DNA from: JBOGWY01 sp050694015
GTDB taxonomy: Bacteria > Actinomycetota > CADDZG01 > WHSQ01
DNA: 8,292 nucleotides
Assembly (NCBI GenBank): GCA_050694015.1
Contig: JBOGWY010000096.1
Span: 1-8,292, forward strand
Reading direction: 5' to 3'
How positions within the stretch are numbered: position 1 is the first letter of the stretch; each line of letters begins with the position of its first letter. Below are positions 1 to 6,253 of this stretch, piece after piece. The position numbers and the translations under genes are program-made. The notes beneath the pieces are model-generated. The model made no database searches. It was not told the origin of the DNA and worked only from the letters and a program-made list of their open reading frames with translations.

Positions 1-311
1 GGCATGACGCGCGCGGGACCGTCCTCGTGATCGAGGCAGACGACGGCAATACCTACGTGCGCTTCGAGGATTTCGAGGTCGAGAACGGGCCCGATCTCAA
101 GGTCTATCTGTCGCGCGCTGCTGCCGACGCACCCGAAGGGGAACTCGCTCGCGACTTCACAGACCTCGGCGGGCTCAAGGGGAACATCGGAGATCAGAAT
201 TACCTCGTGCCGGGTTCCGTGGATCTCGGCGATCACCGGAGCGTCGTCGTTTGGTGCAAGCGCTTCAGCGTCGGATTCGCCGTCGCTCCGATCGACGTAA
301 TGAATTCGTAA
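1..311 (+). CDS. DM13 domain-containing protein, 5'-truncated
   Basis: The reading frame is open to the left edge (first full codon at position 3), so this is the C-terminal 102 residues of a longer protein. Nearly all of it is a DM13 domain: it begins HDARGTVLVIE, has the core FEDFEVENGPDLKVYLS, then LGGLKGNIGDQNY, and ends VVWCKRFSVGF with the family's near-invariant cysteine (codon 255-257). DM13 domains are cytochrome-like beta folds proposed to take part in electron transfer through this cysteine, usually in secreted or membrane-anchored proteins. The missing N-terminus probably carries a signal peptide or lipobox, but that is not visible. A GTG at 27 is not the real start, because the domain's conserved first strand already begins upstream of it. 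The next gene lies 54 bases downstream on the same strand, so the two may be co-transcribed. The domain call is firm; the cellular role is not known. Confidence 0.87.
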   Translation, partial: HDARGTVLVIEADDGNTYVRFEDFEVENGPDLKVYLSRAAADAPEGELARDFTDLGGLKGNIGDQNYLVPGSVDLGDHRSVVVWCKRFSVGFAVAPIDVMNS

Positions 312-353
312 TCCTGCCGTGCGTAGCGTCGCTCGCATAGGAGCCTCACCGAC

Positions 354-360
354 AAGGAGG
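354..360 (+). promoter_or_regulatory. Ribosome binding site AAGGAGG
   Basis: A near-perfect anti-16S complement, AAGGAGG, sits five bases before the GTG at 366. It fixes the start of the secreted RskA-C-like protein. The 54-base gap around it (312-365) shows no clear promoter hexamers or terminator hairpin. Confidence 0.75.
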
Positions 361-365
361 GACTC

Positions 366-1253
366 GTGAAGCGCATAGCAGCGTTAGTCGTAGGTCTGGT
401 CGTGGGTGCCGTACTGCTCGTGCCGGCGGGCGCGTCGCATCTGAGACGCGCGTATCAGATAGAACTTCGGCCCACCGGGCTCGAGCATCTTCAAGAGGGC
501 TTCTACGAACTCTGGGCGGTGCACGGCGAGCGCAAGATCTCGGCCGGCTCCTTCAACGTTGATGCGGACGGCATGTTGGTAGATGGGTTCGGGCACCCAG
601 CGCGCTTCTACTCTCCCCGCAACCCCGCGCGCGCAGATGCTCTGGTCGTCACGATCGAGCCTTTGCCCGATCCCGACCCGATGCCGAGCGGCATCGTGAT
701 CCTTTCCGGCCGCCCACGCGCACACTCCGCGCGCTTGCGGTTCCCCGTCGACCTGATGGAGGCGGCGGGCAGTTTCATCCTTGCCACCCCCACCGACAAC
801 GACTCGACCAACGAGACGGCCGGAGTGTGGTTCCTCGACCCCGACCCCGCACCCTCGCCCTCATTGCAGCTGCCCGATCTCCCCGACGGATGGATCTGGG
901 AGGGCTGGGGCGTCACCCAGGGGACTCCCCTCAGCTCGGGGCGCTTCTCCTCGTCGACGGGCCCCGACGCGTCGAGCGAATTCTCCGGGCCGTTGCCGGG
1001 GCCGCCTTTCCCCGGGGAAGACTTCGTCTCGAACCTGCCGGACGCGATCGCGCCTCCAGTGGATCTTGCGGACGGATCATCGATGATCGTGTTGACGATC
1101 GAGCCCGACCTCGACGGAAGCGACCCCACGGGAGCGGGACCGTTCTCCATCAAACCGCTTCTTCGCATGGTGCCTGCGGATGCACCCGACCACGAATCGA
1201 TCGAATTGATGCGTGACCTCACATCGGTGCCAAGTGGGAAGGCCGGCTACTGA
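366..1253 (+). CDS. Secreted protein with two tandem RskA-C-like (anti-sigma-K-like) domains
   Basis: This 295-residue protein has a Sec signal peptide: MKR, a hydrophobic core at about 5-20, and likely cleavage after AGA at 21-23. The mature part looks like two copies of the extracytoplasmic domain found in RskA-type anti-sigma factors. Copy one (about 34-115) has GFYELWAVHGERKISAGSF followed by VVTIEPLPDPDPMPSG. Copy two (about 168-265) has DGWIWEGWGVTQGTPLSSGRF followed by IVLTIEPDLDGSDP. The linker, AAGSFILATPTDN and GVWFLD at about 133-157, is also typical of this secreted family. There is no zinc-finger anti-sigma segment and no internal membrane helix, so sigma-factor control is unlikely despite the usual automatic name. 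The ribosome binding site at 354-360 supports the GTG start. It follows a DM13 gene and may act with it outside the membrane. Function unknown. Confidence 0.78.
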   Translation: MKRIAALVVGLVVGAVLLVPAGASHLRRAYQIELRPTGLEHLQEGFYELWAVHGERKISAGSFNVDADGMLVDGFGHPARFYSPRNPARADALVVTIEPLPDPDPMPSGIVILSGRPRAHSARLRFPVDLMEAAGSFILATPTDNDSTNETAGVWFLDPDPAPSPSLQLPDLPDGWIWEGWGVTQGTPLSSGRFSSSTGPDASSEFSGPLPGPPFPGEDFVSNLPDAIAPPVDLADGSSMIVLTIEPDLDGSDPTGAGPFSIKPLLRMVPADAPDHESIELMRDLTSVPSGKAGY

Positions 1254-1280
1254 GCGCTCGCGTGTGGGGTTGTCGTACGC

Positions 1281-2969
1281 CTACCGCACGGTCACGAGCA
1301 ACCGGCTTGGAAACGCGTCGGTGTGGAACACGTAGTTCAGCGCCGGTTCGAGCAGCGGCTCGTGGTTGCCGAAGTCGCTCGAGCTGAGCGTGATGCGCAG
1401 GCGATGTCCCTTCGTGATGGTGTGCGCGATGTCCCAGACGTCGACGCGGTACTCGAGGGGCTTGCCGGACGGCACGGGAGCCGGCGACGTGTTCGGGAGC
1501 CACGGGCGCCCGGGCCGCGACCGCTTCTCGTCCCAACGCCGGTGCGATGCGCGCACGTATCCGGAGGTGATCAGCTTCGAGGAACCGTCCGGGGCGACGT
1601 CGGTCACCTTCACGATCCAGTCCGTATCCGACGCGGTCGTCGCCCCCCAGAAGTTCAGTTCCATCGGGCCCGCGAGCGCGAGCGGCCGCTTCATCGCTTC
1701 CGTCGTGTAGGTGAGGGCACGCATCTCGTCCGGGCGCTGGTCGGCGCGGTAGTGCGGCGATGCCGCGACGGTCCCCCACTTCGCGAATAACTCGGTCACA
1801 CCGACGGTCGGATCGTAGACGTAGTGGTCCTCGATGTCGTTACCGGCGGGCCGACGTGGAACCAGAGAGCCGTCGAACACCCCGGAGTTCGACCCGCTCG
1901 GGGCACCCGACAGATGGAACGTCTCGAGCCGCGCTCCCTTCGGAGGCCACGCACTATCGGCGGCCCACTTCTTGGTGCCGAGGTCGTAGAAGAGGATCGG
2001 CGGCCCGTCCTCGATCCCGTTGTCCTTGCCCTTCAGGAAGTGGTCGAACCACGCCTTGTAGAGCGCGAGCCCACTGGGGCCGGGCGGTTCCGAGGTGCCC
2101 AGATACTCACTGCCGGGATCGAACGGCGCGCCGCAGCCCTTGTGCGTGCACGGCGCCATGATCAGACGGTTGTGCTTGCTCGCGACTCCGCTGAAGTTGT
2201 CGAGCGTGCCGCGCGAGAAACCGTCGAACCATCCTCCGAGATGAAGCACGGGCACCGTGATGTCGTCGTACTTCGTGTTGACAGATCGCTCGCGATAGAA
2301 GGGCCCGTCCCACGGGAGGAGCCGCGACTCCGCGACGATGCGCTGGTTCACGCGATCTGCGGCGTCCATCGACGGCGACGAGCCGGTCATCGATAACGCG
2401 GTCTGCAGCGCGAACCATTGCGCGACGAAGTTCACGTTGAAGATCCCGTTGTGCCAGACGATGTCGCCGTACGCATCCGCCAGTGAGACCGCGGGGATGA
2501 TCGCCTTCAGATGCGGAGGTTGCTCGCTCGCGCCCATCAGAGGCGTGATCCCCTGGTACGACCCGCCGTACATGCCGACCTTGCCGTTGCTCCACTTCTG
2601 CCGTGCGGCCCACTCGACGACCTCGTAGACGTCCCTCTGCTCGCGCTCGCAGAAGATGCACAGCGCGCCTTCGGAGCCGCCGGTGCCGCGGATGTCGACG
2701 TTCATGTGTGCGTAACCGTCGCCGAGGAAGTGCGCGTAGTAGGTGCCGGGCCCGTACGGGGTCATGTTGATCAGCACCGGGAAACGCTTGCCTTCCTCCG
2801 GAACCTGCACTTGGGCCGAGAGCCGGACACCGTCGGACATCCGGATCGTGGTCGTGCCCTCCTGCGGCCGGTCGTCAGGTCGCCGGGCAGTCGCCGGCAG
2901 CGCGACGGCCGCTACGAGGAGAGCGACCGCCACGGTCACGACCACGGCCCTTATCGATCTCGTCTGCAG
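1281..2969 (-). CDS. Secreted CocE/NonD-type hydrolase (X-Pro dipeptidyl-peptidase S15-like), probable CTG start
   Basis: From the chosen start the protein has 562 residues. An N-terminal signal peptide (arginines at 4 and 7, hydrophobic stretch about 9-26, likely cut after ATA) implies export. The alpha/beta hydrolase domain shows DIRGTGGSEG (about 92-101), the nucleophile elbow GGSYQG (Ser about 137), GGWFDGF (Asp about 249) and APCTHKGC (His about 276), the expected Ser-Asp-His triad. The C-terminal part is the beta jelly-roll of the family (GPMELNFWGATTASDTDW, then DVWDIAHTITKGHRLRI). Members cleave acyl bonds in esters, amides or X-Pro peptides; the substrate is not predictable here. The start is CTG at 2969-2967 because GGGAGG lies seven bases before it and the signal peptide begins right there. 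The frame stays open to an upstream start at 3155, but those 62 extra residues look non-coding and would overlap the divergent gene. It converges with the RskA-C-like gene, 27 bases apart. Confidence 0.85.
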   Translation of the reverse strand: MQTRSIRAVVVTVAVALLVAAVALPATARRPDDRPQEGTTTIRMSDGVRLSAQVQVPEEGKRFPVLINMTPYGPGTYYAHFLGDGYAHMNVDIRGTGGSEGALCIFCEREQRDVYEVVEWAARQKWSNGKVGMYGGSYQGITPLMGASEQPPHLKAIIPAVSLADAYGDIVWHNGIFNVNFVAQWFALQTALSMTGSSPSMDAADRVNQRIVAESRLLPWDGPFYRERSVNTKYDDITVPVLHLGGWFDGFSRGTLDNFSGVASKHNRLIMAPCTHKGCGAPFDPGSEYLGTSEPPGPSGLALYKAWFDHFLKGKDNGIEDGPPILFYDLGTKKWAADSAWPPKGARLETFHLSGAPSGSNSGVFDGSLVPRRPAGNDIEDHYVYDPTVGVTELFAKWGTVAASPHYRADQRPDEMRALTYTTEAMKRPLALAGPMELNFWGATTASDTDWIVKVTDVAPDGSSKLITSGYVRASHRRWDEKRSRPGRPWLPNTSPAPVPSGKPLEYRVDVWDIAHTITKGHRLRITLSSSDFGNHEPLLEPALNYVFHTDAFPSRLLVTVR

Positions 2970-2976
2970 TGCAGAA

Positions 2977-2982
2977 CCTCCC
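2977..2982 (-). promoter_or_regulatory. Ribosome binding site GGGAGG pointing to a CTG start
   Basis: On the minus strand GGGAGG is followed by seven bases and then an in-frame CTG (2969-2967). No ATG, GTG or TTG lies at a suitable distance: the next in-frame GTG, at 2945, is 31 bases away and would remove the charged n-region of the signal peptide. The site therefore decides the start of the hydrolase. Confidence 0.5.
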
Positions 2983-3083
2983 TCGCTAACTTCCTTACTC
3001 AGGGATACGGCGCGGTGCCCCCGATGTCCTGCCGCCCACAGGATCGACCGATCGACGCCCACCTCCGCTAGGCTGCGGCGCAC
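2983..3083. other. Divergent intergenic region between hydrolase and membrane protein genes
   Basis: These 101 bases must hold the promoters of both divergent genes if the CTG start of the hydrolase is right. On + there is a weak -10-like TAGGCT at 3069-3074, close enough to the GTG at 3084 to suggest a nearly leaderless transcript, but no convincing -35. No good hexamer pair was found on the minus strand. Confidence 0.35.
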
Positions 3084-4373
3084 GTGGCACGCATAGAGAT
3101 CGGACGGGTCGCCGACGACGTCCGCTCGCTCACCCGTCCACTGATGAGCGACCACAACCTGAGCGCCCGGGTGTGGGCGACCGCGGCGGTCGTGATCGTT
3201 CCTTTCCTCGGTGTGACCGCGGTCGGATGGTGGCTACCCGTTCACCTCGCGATGCTCGGAGCCGCATCGCAGGCGATCGTGGGCGGCCAACTGATGTTCT
3301 CCACGACCCTCGCCCTCGCGCGCGGGCCTGCGCGATCCCACACCCTTCTGCAGCTCGCACTCCTCAACACCGGCGCGGTTCTGGTTGTTGGGGGAAGGTT
3401 GTGGAGCGCTCCCCCGCTGCTCGCGACCGGTGCGTCGATCTTTCTCGTCGTCATCTGCTGGGTCGCGTGGCAGGTGCTTGCGGTGTGGCGCACGGCCGCG
3501 AACCGTCGTTTCGCGGTCACGTCCACCTTCTATCTGCTCGCCGCACTCAGCATCGTGATCGGCGGTTCCATCGGAGCCGCACTGGGTATCGGCGCGTTCG
3601 ACGATCCGGCCTCGTACCTGGCCCACCGGAGCGTGCACATGGCGTTCAACATCCTCGGGTGGGCGGGGATGACGATCGTGGGGACCGCGGTGACGCTGCT
3701 ACCGACGATCATGCATGTACGCGCCCCCAAGCTCGGAGCGGTTCGCCCTATCCCGTGGTTGATGTTCGGCGGACTGCTCGTCCTGTCGACCGGTGCGACG
3801 TTCGACATGTACGCGCTGGGAGGCATCGGGATGCTGCTCTATGCGGCGGGCCTCGCCTCGTTCGCTACCTACCTGCGGACGATCGTCACAACTCCTCGGC
3901 GCAGGCAGGTACCGACCGCGGCATTGCACCTGATCGCTGCGCTCGCGTGGTGCGCCGTGACCACGATCGGTGTGGTCGTCACGTTCGCGTCCAACGAGGT
4001 CTCGGCGACGCGCCACATCCTCGTGGTCGGCGGTGCCGCCGGCTTCGTCTTCCAGGCCCTGCTCGGCGCGTGGTCGTTCCTGTTACCGAGCACGCGGCCC
4101 CCGGACCCGGATCGCCGTCGCCGCGAGCTCGTTGCGATGGAGATAGGTGGGCGCACCCAGGTCGTCACCTACAACCTCGGACTCATACTGGTGCTGATCG
4201 GGCTGCTCACCGAGATCGACTCGTCGCTCGCCGGCATCGTCGTGGCGTGGAGCGCCGCCGCGTGGACGATCGCGAAGACGTGGACGTTCCCCGGGCTCGC
4301 TCGCCTACGGTCCGTGGACGCGCGCGCCCGCACGTGGTGGGCCGTCCCCGAACAGCCCACCCGCGCAGAGTGA
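3084..4373 (+). CDS. Polytopic membrane protein, heme-copper-oxidase-like membrane domain of the actinobacterial 'copper oxidase' family
   Basis: The 429-residue product is an integral membrane protein with about 12 hydrophobic segments (roughly 31-49, 53-78, 89-106, 112-136, 147-170, 185-207, 223-240, 244-265, 280-301, 311-334, 360-376, 381-400). Several stretches match the membrane half of actinobacterial multicopper-oxidase fusions, which is related to NnrS and cytochrome oxidase subunit I: LPVHLAMLGAASQAI (His54), AHRSVHMAFNILGWAG followed by GTAVTLLPTIM (His181, His185), and GFVFQALLGAWSFLLP. His282 and His311 lie in or at later helices and could be heme or metal ligands. The cupredoxin domains that normally follow are absent; the protein ends soon after the last helix. 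The GTG start has no evident ribosome binding site; an ATG at 3144 is an alternative. Its stop is four bases from the convergent gene. The family match is from recall of conserved motifs; function (redox, nitric oxide or copper related) is inference. Confidence 0.7.
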   Translation: MARIEIGRVADDVRSLTRPLMSDHNLSARVWATAAVVIVPFLGVTAVGWWLPVHLAMLGAASQAIVGGQLMFSTTLALARGPARSHTLLQLALLNTGAVLVVGGRLWSAPPLLATGASIFLVVICWVAWQVLAVWRTAANRRFAVTSTFYLLAALSIVIGGSIGAALGIGAFDDPASYLAHRSVHMAFNILGWAGMTIVGTAVTLLPTIMHVRAPKLGAVRPIPWLMFGGLLVLSTGATFDMYALGGIGMLLYAAGLASFATYLRTIVTTPRRRQVPTAALHLIAALAWCAVTTIGVVVTFASNEVSATRHILVVGGAAGFVFQALLGAWSFLLPSTRPPDPDRRRRELVAMEIGGRTQVVTYNLGLILVLIGLLTEIDSSLAGIVVAWSAAAWTIAKTWTFPGLARLRSVDARARTWWAVPEQPTRAE

Positions 4374-4377
4374 CGAA

Positions 4378-5202
4378 CTAGATCCGGAAGAACAGCGACG
4401 CGAACCTGCGCGCGGCGTCCTGGTCCCCGTACGGCGTGCCCGAGCGGTAGCGCCCGAACGCGGTGAGCACGAGGCTCGCGGGATCGAAGTCGATCACGCA
4501 CTGCGCGCCGTCGACCGTGCCGGGCTCGTACGCCATGCCCTCCTGCGTGACTTTGATGCGCGTGACGCCTTCATTGCGGCCGGACACGCGCACTGCGACG
4601 TCGAGGTCCGCCCCTTCGAGCCGGCTCGTGTCGGTCGTCGCCTGCCACAGCACAAACATGAACGGCACGAGCATGTCGGCCGCGTCGGGAGTCATGAAGT
4701 GATTCATCTCGAGACCCTCACGGATGTCCCACGAGTGAACGCCGTAGTCCATGAGCTGGCCGATTGGAAAGAAGAACGCGGGCAGCGATCCCATGTACGC
4801 GTGCGTGATCATCATGGTGCCCCACTCTTCCTCCGTTACCTGCTCGAACATCTTCATCGCGGTGGAAAACGCGTCGTGGAGACGCGGGATCAGTTCCTCA
4901 CGAGGTATGTCGTGCAGCGCCTGCGCGAACTTGTCGGCGTTGATCGACATCTCGGTCAGAGGCGCGATGCCCTCGGCGACCTGTCCCGAGCGGGTCACTT
5001 CAAAGCGGTTGATGTAGCCCTCGGTCGTGTCGACGAGGTGCGCGACGAGGTCGCGAACCTGCCAGTGACCTGCAGAGGTCGGCGAGAGCCAGATCTCAGG
5101 GTCGTCGATCAGCGCGAAGAACGACTCCGCCTCCTCGCGCACGATACGGAGGAGATTGTCCTTCGCAGCGAAGTTCATCGCGTTCCATTCCGCCGTACCC
5201 AT
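4378..5202 (-). CDS. DinB/MDMPI superfamily protein (mycothiol-dependent maleylpyruvate isomerase-like)
   Basis: The 274-residue protein has an N-terminal four-helix DinB-type domain (about 1-165) and a C-terminal SCP2-like MDMPI domain (about 195-270, with FGRYRSG and GDQDAARRF). In the family a divalent metal is held by a His-Glu-His triad and the enzymes use mycothiol, for example to isomerise maleylpyruvate in gentisate breakdown. Here His55 (VRDLVAHLVDT) and His156 (MDYGVHSWD) are present, but the position four before His156 is Asp152 rather than Glu. A metal site is plausible, but the exact activity is not assigned; many members act as thiol transferases or are uncharacterised. The ATG at 5202 is chosen because AAGGAGGA precedes it closely; a start nine codons upstream at 5229 lacks such support. 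It is divergent from the ring-cleaving dioxygenase and may share its control region, which fits an aromatic-catabolism role. Confidence 0.78.
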   Translation of the reverse strand: MGTAEWNAMNFAAKDNLLRIVREEAESFFALIDDPEIWLSPTSAGHWQVRDLVAHLVDTTEGYINRFEVTRSGQVAEGIAPLTEMSINADKFAQALHDIPREELIPRLHDAFSTAMKMFEQVTEEEWGTMMITHAYMGSLPAFFFPIGQLMDYGVHSWDIREGLEMNHFMTPDAADMLVPFMFVLWQATTDTSRLEGADLDVAVRVSGRNEGVTRIKVTQEGMAYEPGTVDGAQCVIDFDPASLVLTAFGRYRSGTPYGDQDAARRFASLFFRI

Positions 5203-5205
5203 GGC

Positions 5206-5213
5206 TCCTCCTT
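5206..5213 (-). promoter_or_regulatory. Ribosome binding site AAGGAGGA
   Basis: On the minus strand AAGGAGGA stands three bases before the ATG at 5202-5200. This selects the MGTAEWN start of the DinB/MDMPI protein over the in-frame start nine codons upstream. Confidence 0.65.
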
Positions 5214-5263
5214 TTTCGTGCCATCCCATCCCTGCCGGCCTCGATTTTTCACCCGTTTCGAGT

Positions 5264-5282
5264 TACTTACAAGTCGTGAGTA
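5264..5282. promoter_or_regulatory. Imperfect 19-bp palindrome, putative operator (HxlR/MarR type)
   Basis: TACTTACAAGTCGTGAGTA reads the same on both strands at seven of its nine base pairs around a central G. It sits in the AT-richer middle of the 127-base region between the divergent DinB/MDMPI and dioxygenase genes, 48 bases before the dioxygenase start. TACT..AGTA arms resemble boxes bound by quinone-responsive HxlR-type repressors such as YodB of Bacillus, which controls homologous quinone-detoxification genes. The match to that class is from memory and no regulator gene lies in the window, so the binding protein is unknown. The position would allow control of both genes. Confidence 0.45.
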
Positions 5283-5317
5283 GATAGTTGATAGACATAG
5301 GGGGGAAGCCGCTACCC

Positions 5318-5325
5318 GAGGGAGG
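5318..5325 (+). promoter_or_regulatory. Ribosome binding site GAGGGAGG
   Basis: GAGGGAGG lies four bases before the ATG at 5330 and decides this start over an upstream in-frame TTG at 5288, whose 14 extra residues do not belong to the family's conserved N-terminus. Confidence 0.6.
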
Positions 5326-5329
5326 CTCG

Positions 5330-6253
5330 ATGAAGCTCGATGGGATCCACCATGTGACCTGCATCACCGGCGACGCCCCGGCGAACGTCCGCTTCTACGT
5401 CGGGACCCTCGGGCTGCGCCTGGTCAAGAAGTCCGTGAACCAGGACGTGCCGAACGTGTACCACCTCTTCTATGCCGACGACGAGGGCGGGGCCGGCTCC
5501 GACATCACGTTCTTCGAGTACCCGGGCATCCACAAGGGCACCCCCGGTGACGGTCAGATCCACCTGGTGACCTTCCGGGTCGGCTCCGACGATTCGCTCG
5601 ATTTCTGGGAGCAACGTCTGAAATCGCACGGCTTCGACTCCGTACGCGACGACGGTCGTCTGCAGTTCGAGGACCCCGACGGGCTGAAGCTCGAGCTGAC
5701 CGCGGTGCAAACCACCGACGAGCCGCTGCGTGCGCTGCATCCCGAGATCCCCGAGGAGCACGCGCTCCAGGGCTTCGACAGCGTGCGTGCCTACACATCG
5801 GACGTCGCGCGCAGCAAGGCCCTGTTCGAGGACGTGCTCAACTTCGAACCTCAACGCGATAACGCGTGGGAGAGTCGCGGTGAGAGCCGCGGTTCGTTCT
5901 TCACCTTCGACGAGGCCCCCGGGGCGGCCGTCGAGGGGGCCGGAAGCGTTCACCACGTCGCGTGGGCGTGCGCGATGGACGAGCACGAAGCGTGGCACAA
6001 GATCGTGAGTGATGCGGGTACGAACGTGACACCCATCATCGACCGCTTCTATTTCCGTTCGATCTACTTCCGGATCCCGGCGGGCGTGCTGTTCGAGATC
6101 GCCACGAAGGGGCCGGGCTTTGACTCCGACGAGCCACTGGAGACGCTCGGCCATAACCTGTCGCTGCCGCCCAACTACGAGCACCTGCGGCAGCAGCTCG
6201 AGAAAGAGCTCACGCCGCTGCCGAAGACACGTGCGGAGGACTTCGTCGGTTAA
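5330..6253 (+). CDS. Ring-cleaving dioxygenase, VOC (glyoxalase/extradiol) superfamily, MhqO/PcpA-like
   Basis: The 307-residue protein has two vicinal-oxygen-chelate domains (about 3-127 and 147-260) and a family-typical C-terminal tail. The three expected Fe(II) ligands can be placed by comparison with PcpA (His11, His227, Glu276): His8 in GIHHVT, His209 in GSVHHVAW and Glu256 in GVLFEIATKGPGF. The stretch LVKKSVNQDVPNVYHLFYAD resembles MhqO. Relatives open the ring of hydroquinones or chlorohydroquinones in the cytoplasm, either in degradation (PcpA, LinE) or in quinone-stress defence (MhqO). The ATG follows GAGGGAGG. A palindrome 48 bases before the start may be its operator. The stop overlaps the start region of the acyl-CoA ligase, so it is probably the first gene of an operon. 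The family is clear; the aromatic substrate is not determined. Confidence 0.87.
   Translation: MKLDGIHHVTCITGDAPANVRFYVGTLGLRLVKKSVNQDVPNVYHLFYADDEGGAGSDITFFEYPGIHKGTPGDGQIHLVTFRVGSDDSLDFWEQRLKSHGFDSVRDDGRLQFEDPDGLKLELTAVQTTDEPLRALHPEIPEEHALQGFDSVRAYTSDVARSKALFEDVLNFEPQRDNAWESRGESRGSFFTFDEAPGAAVEGAGSVHHVAWACAMDEHEAWHKIVSDAGTNVTPIIDRFYFRSIYFRIPAGVLFEIATKGPGFDSDEPLETLGHNLSLPPNYEHLRQQLEKELTPLPKTRAEDFVG

Noticed and set aside
366..1253. Anti-sigma-K factor as a functional assignment
   Set aside because: The domain similarity is to the extracytoplasmic part only; the sigma-binding domain and membrane helix are missing.
1254..1280. Possible bidirectional terminator between convergent genes
   Set aside because: No stable inverted repeat followed by a T-run could be found in the 27 bases.
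3042..3057. Tandem 8-mer GATCGACC/GATCGACG upstream of the membrane protein
   Set aside because: GATCG-rich words are common throughout this GC-rich sequence and only seven of eight bases match; no further copies or symmetry that would support an operator.
2970..3155. N-terminal extension of the hydrolase frame by 62 codons to an upstream start at 3155
   Set aside because: The extra residues have no family similarity, would bury the signal peptide inside the protein and would overlap the divergent membrane-protein gene; a good ribosome binding site lies at the shorter start.
3173..4381. 402-codon +frame overlapping the membrane protein
   Set aside because: Composition is almost all Arg, Asp, Gly, Ala and Pro with no hydrophobic segments or family motifs, while the other frame encodes a clear polytopic membrane protein.
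5240..5262. CTCGA...TCGAG inverted repeat beside the operator-like palindrome
   Set aside because: Only a five-base stem with a 13-base loop, easily expected by chance; not enough for a hairpin or operator.
6120..6230. Upstream TTG start of the acyl-CoA ligase frame
   Set aside because: The 37 extra residues are rich in Arg, Ser and Cys as expected from reading the dioxygenase gene in the wrong frame, and family homology begins only near IPELFE.
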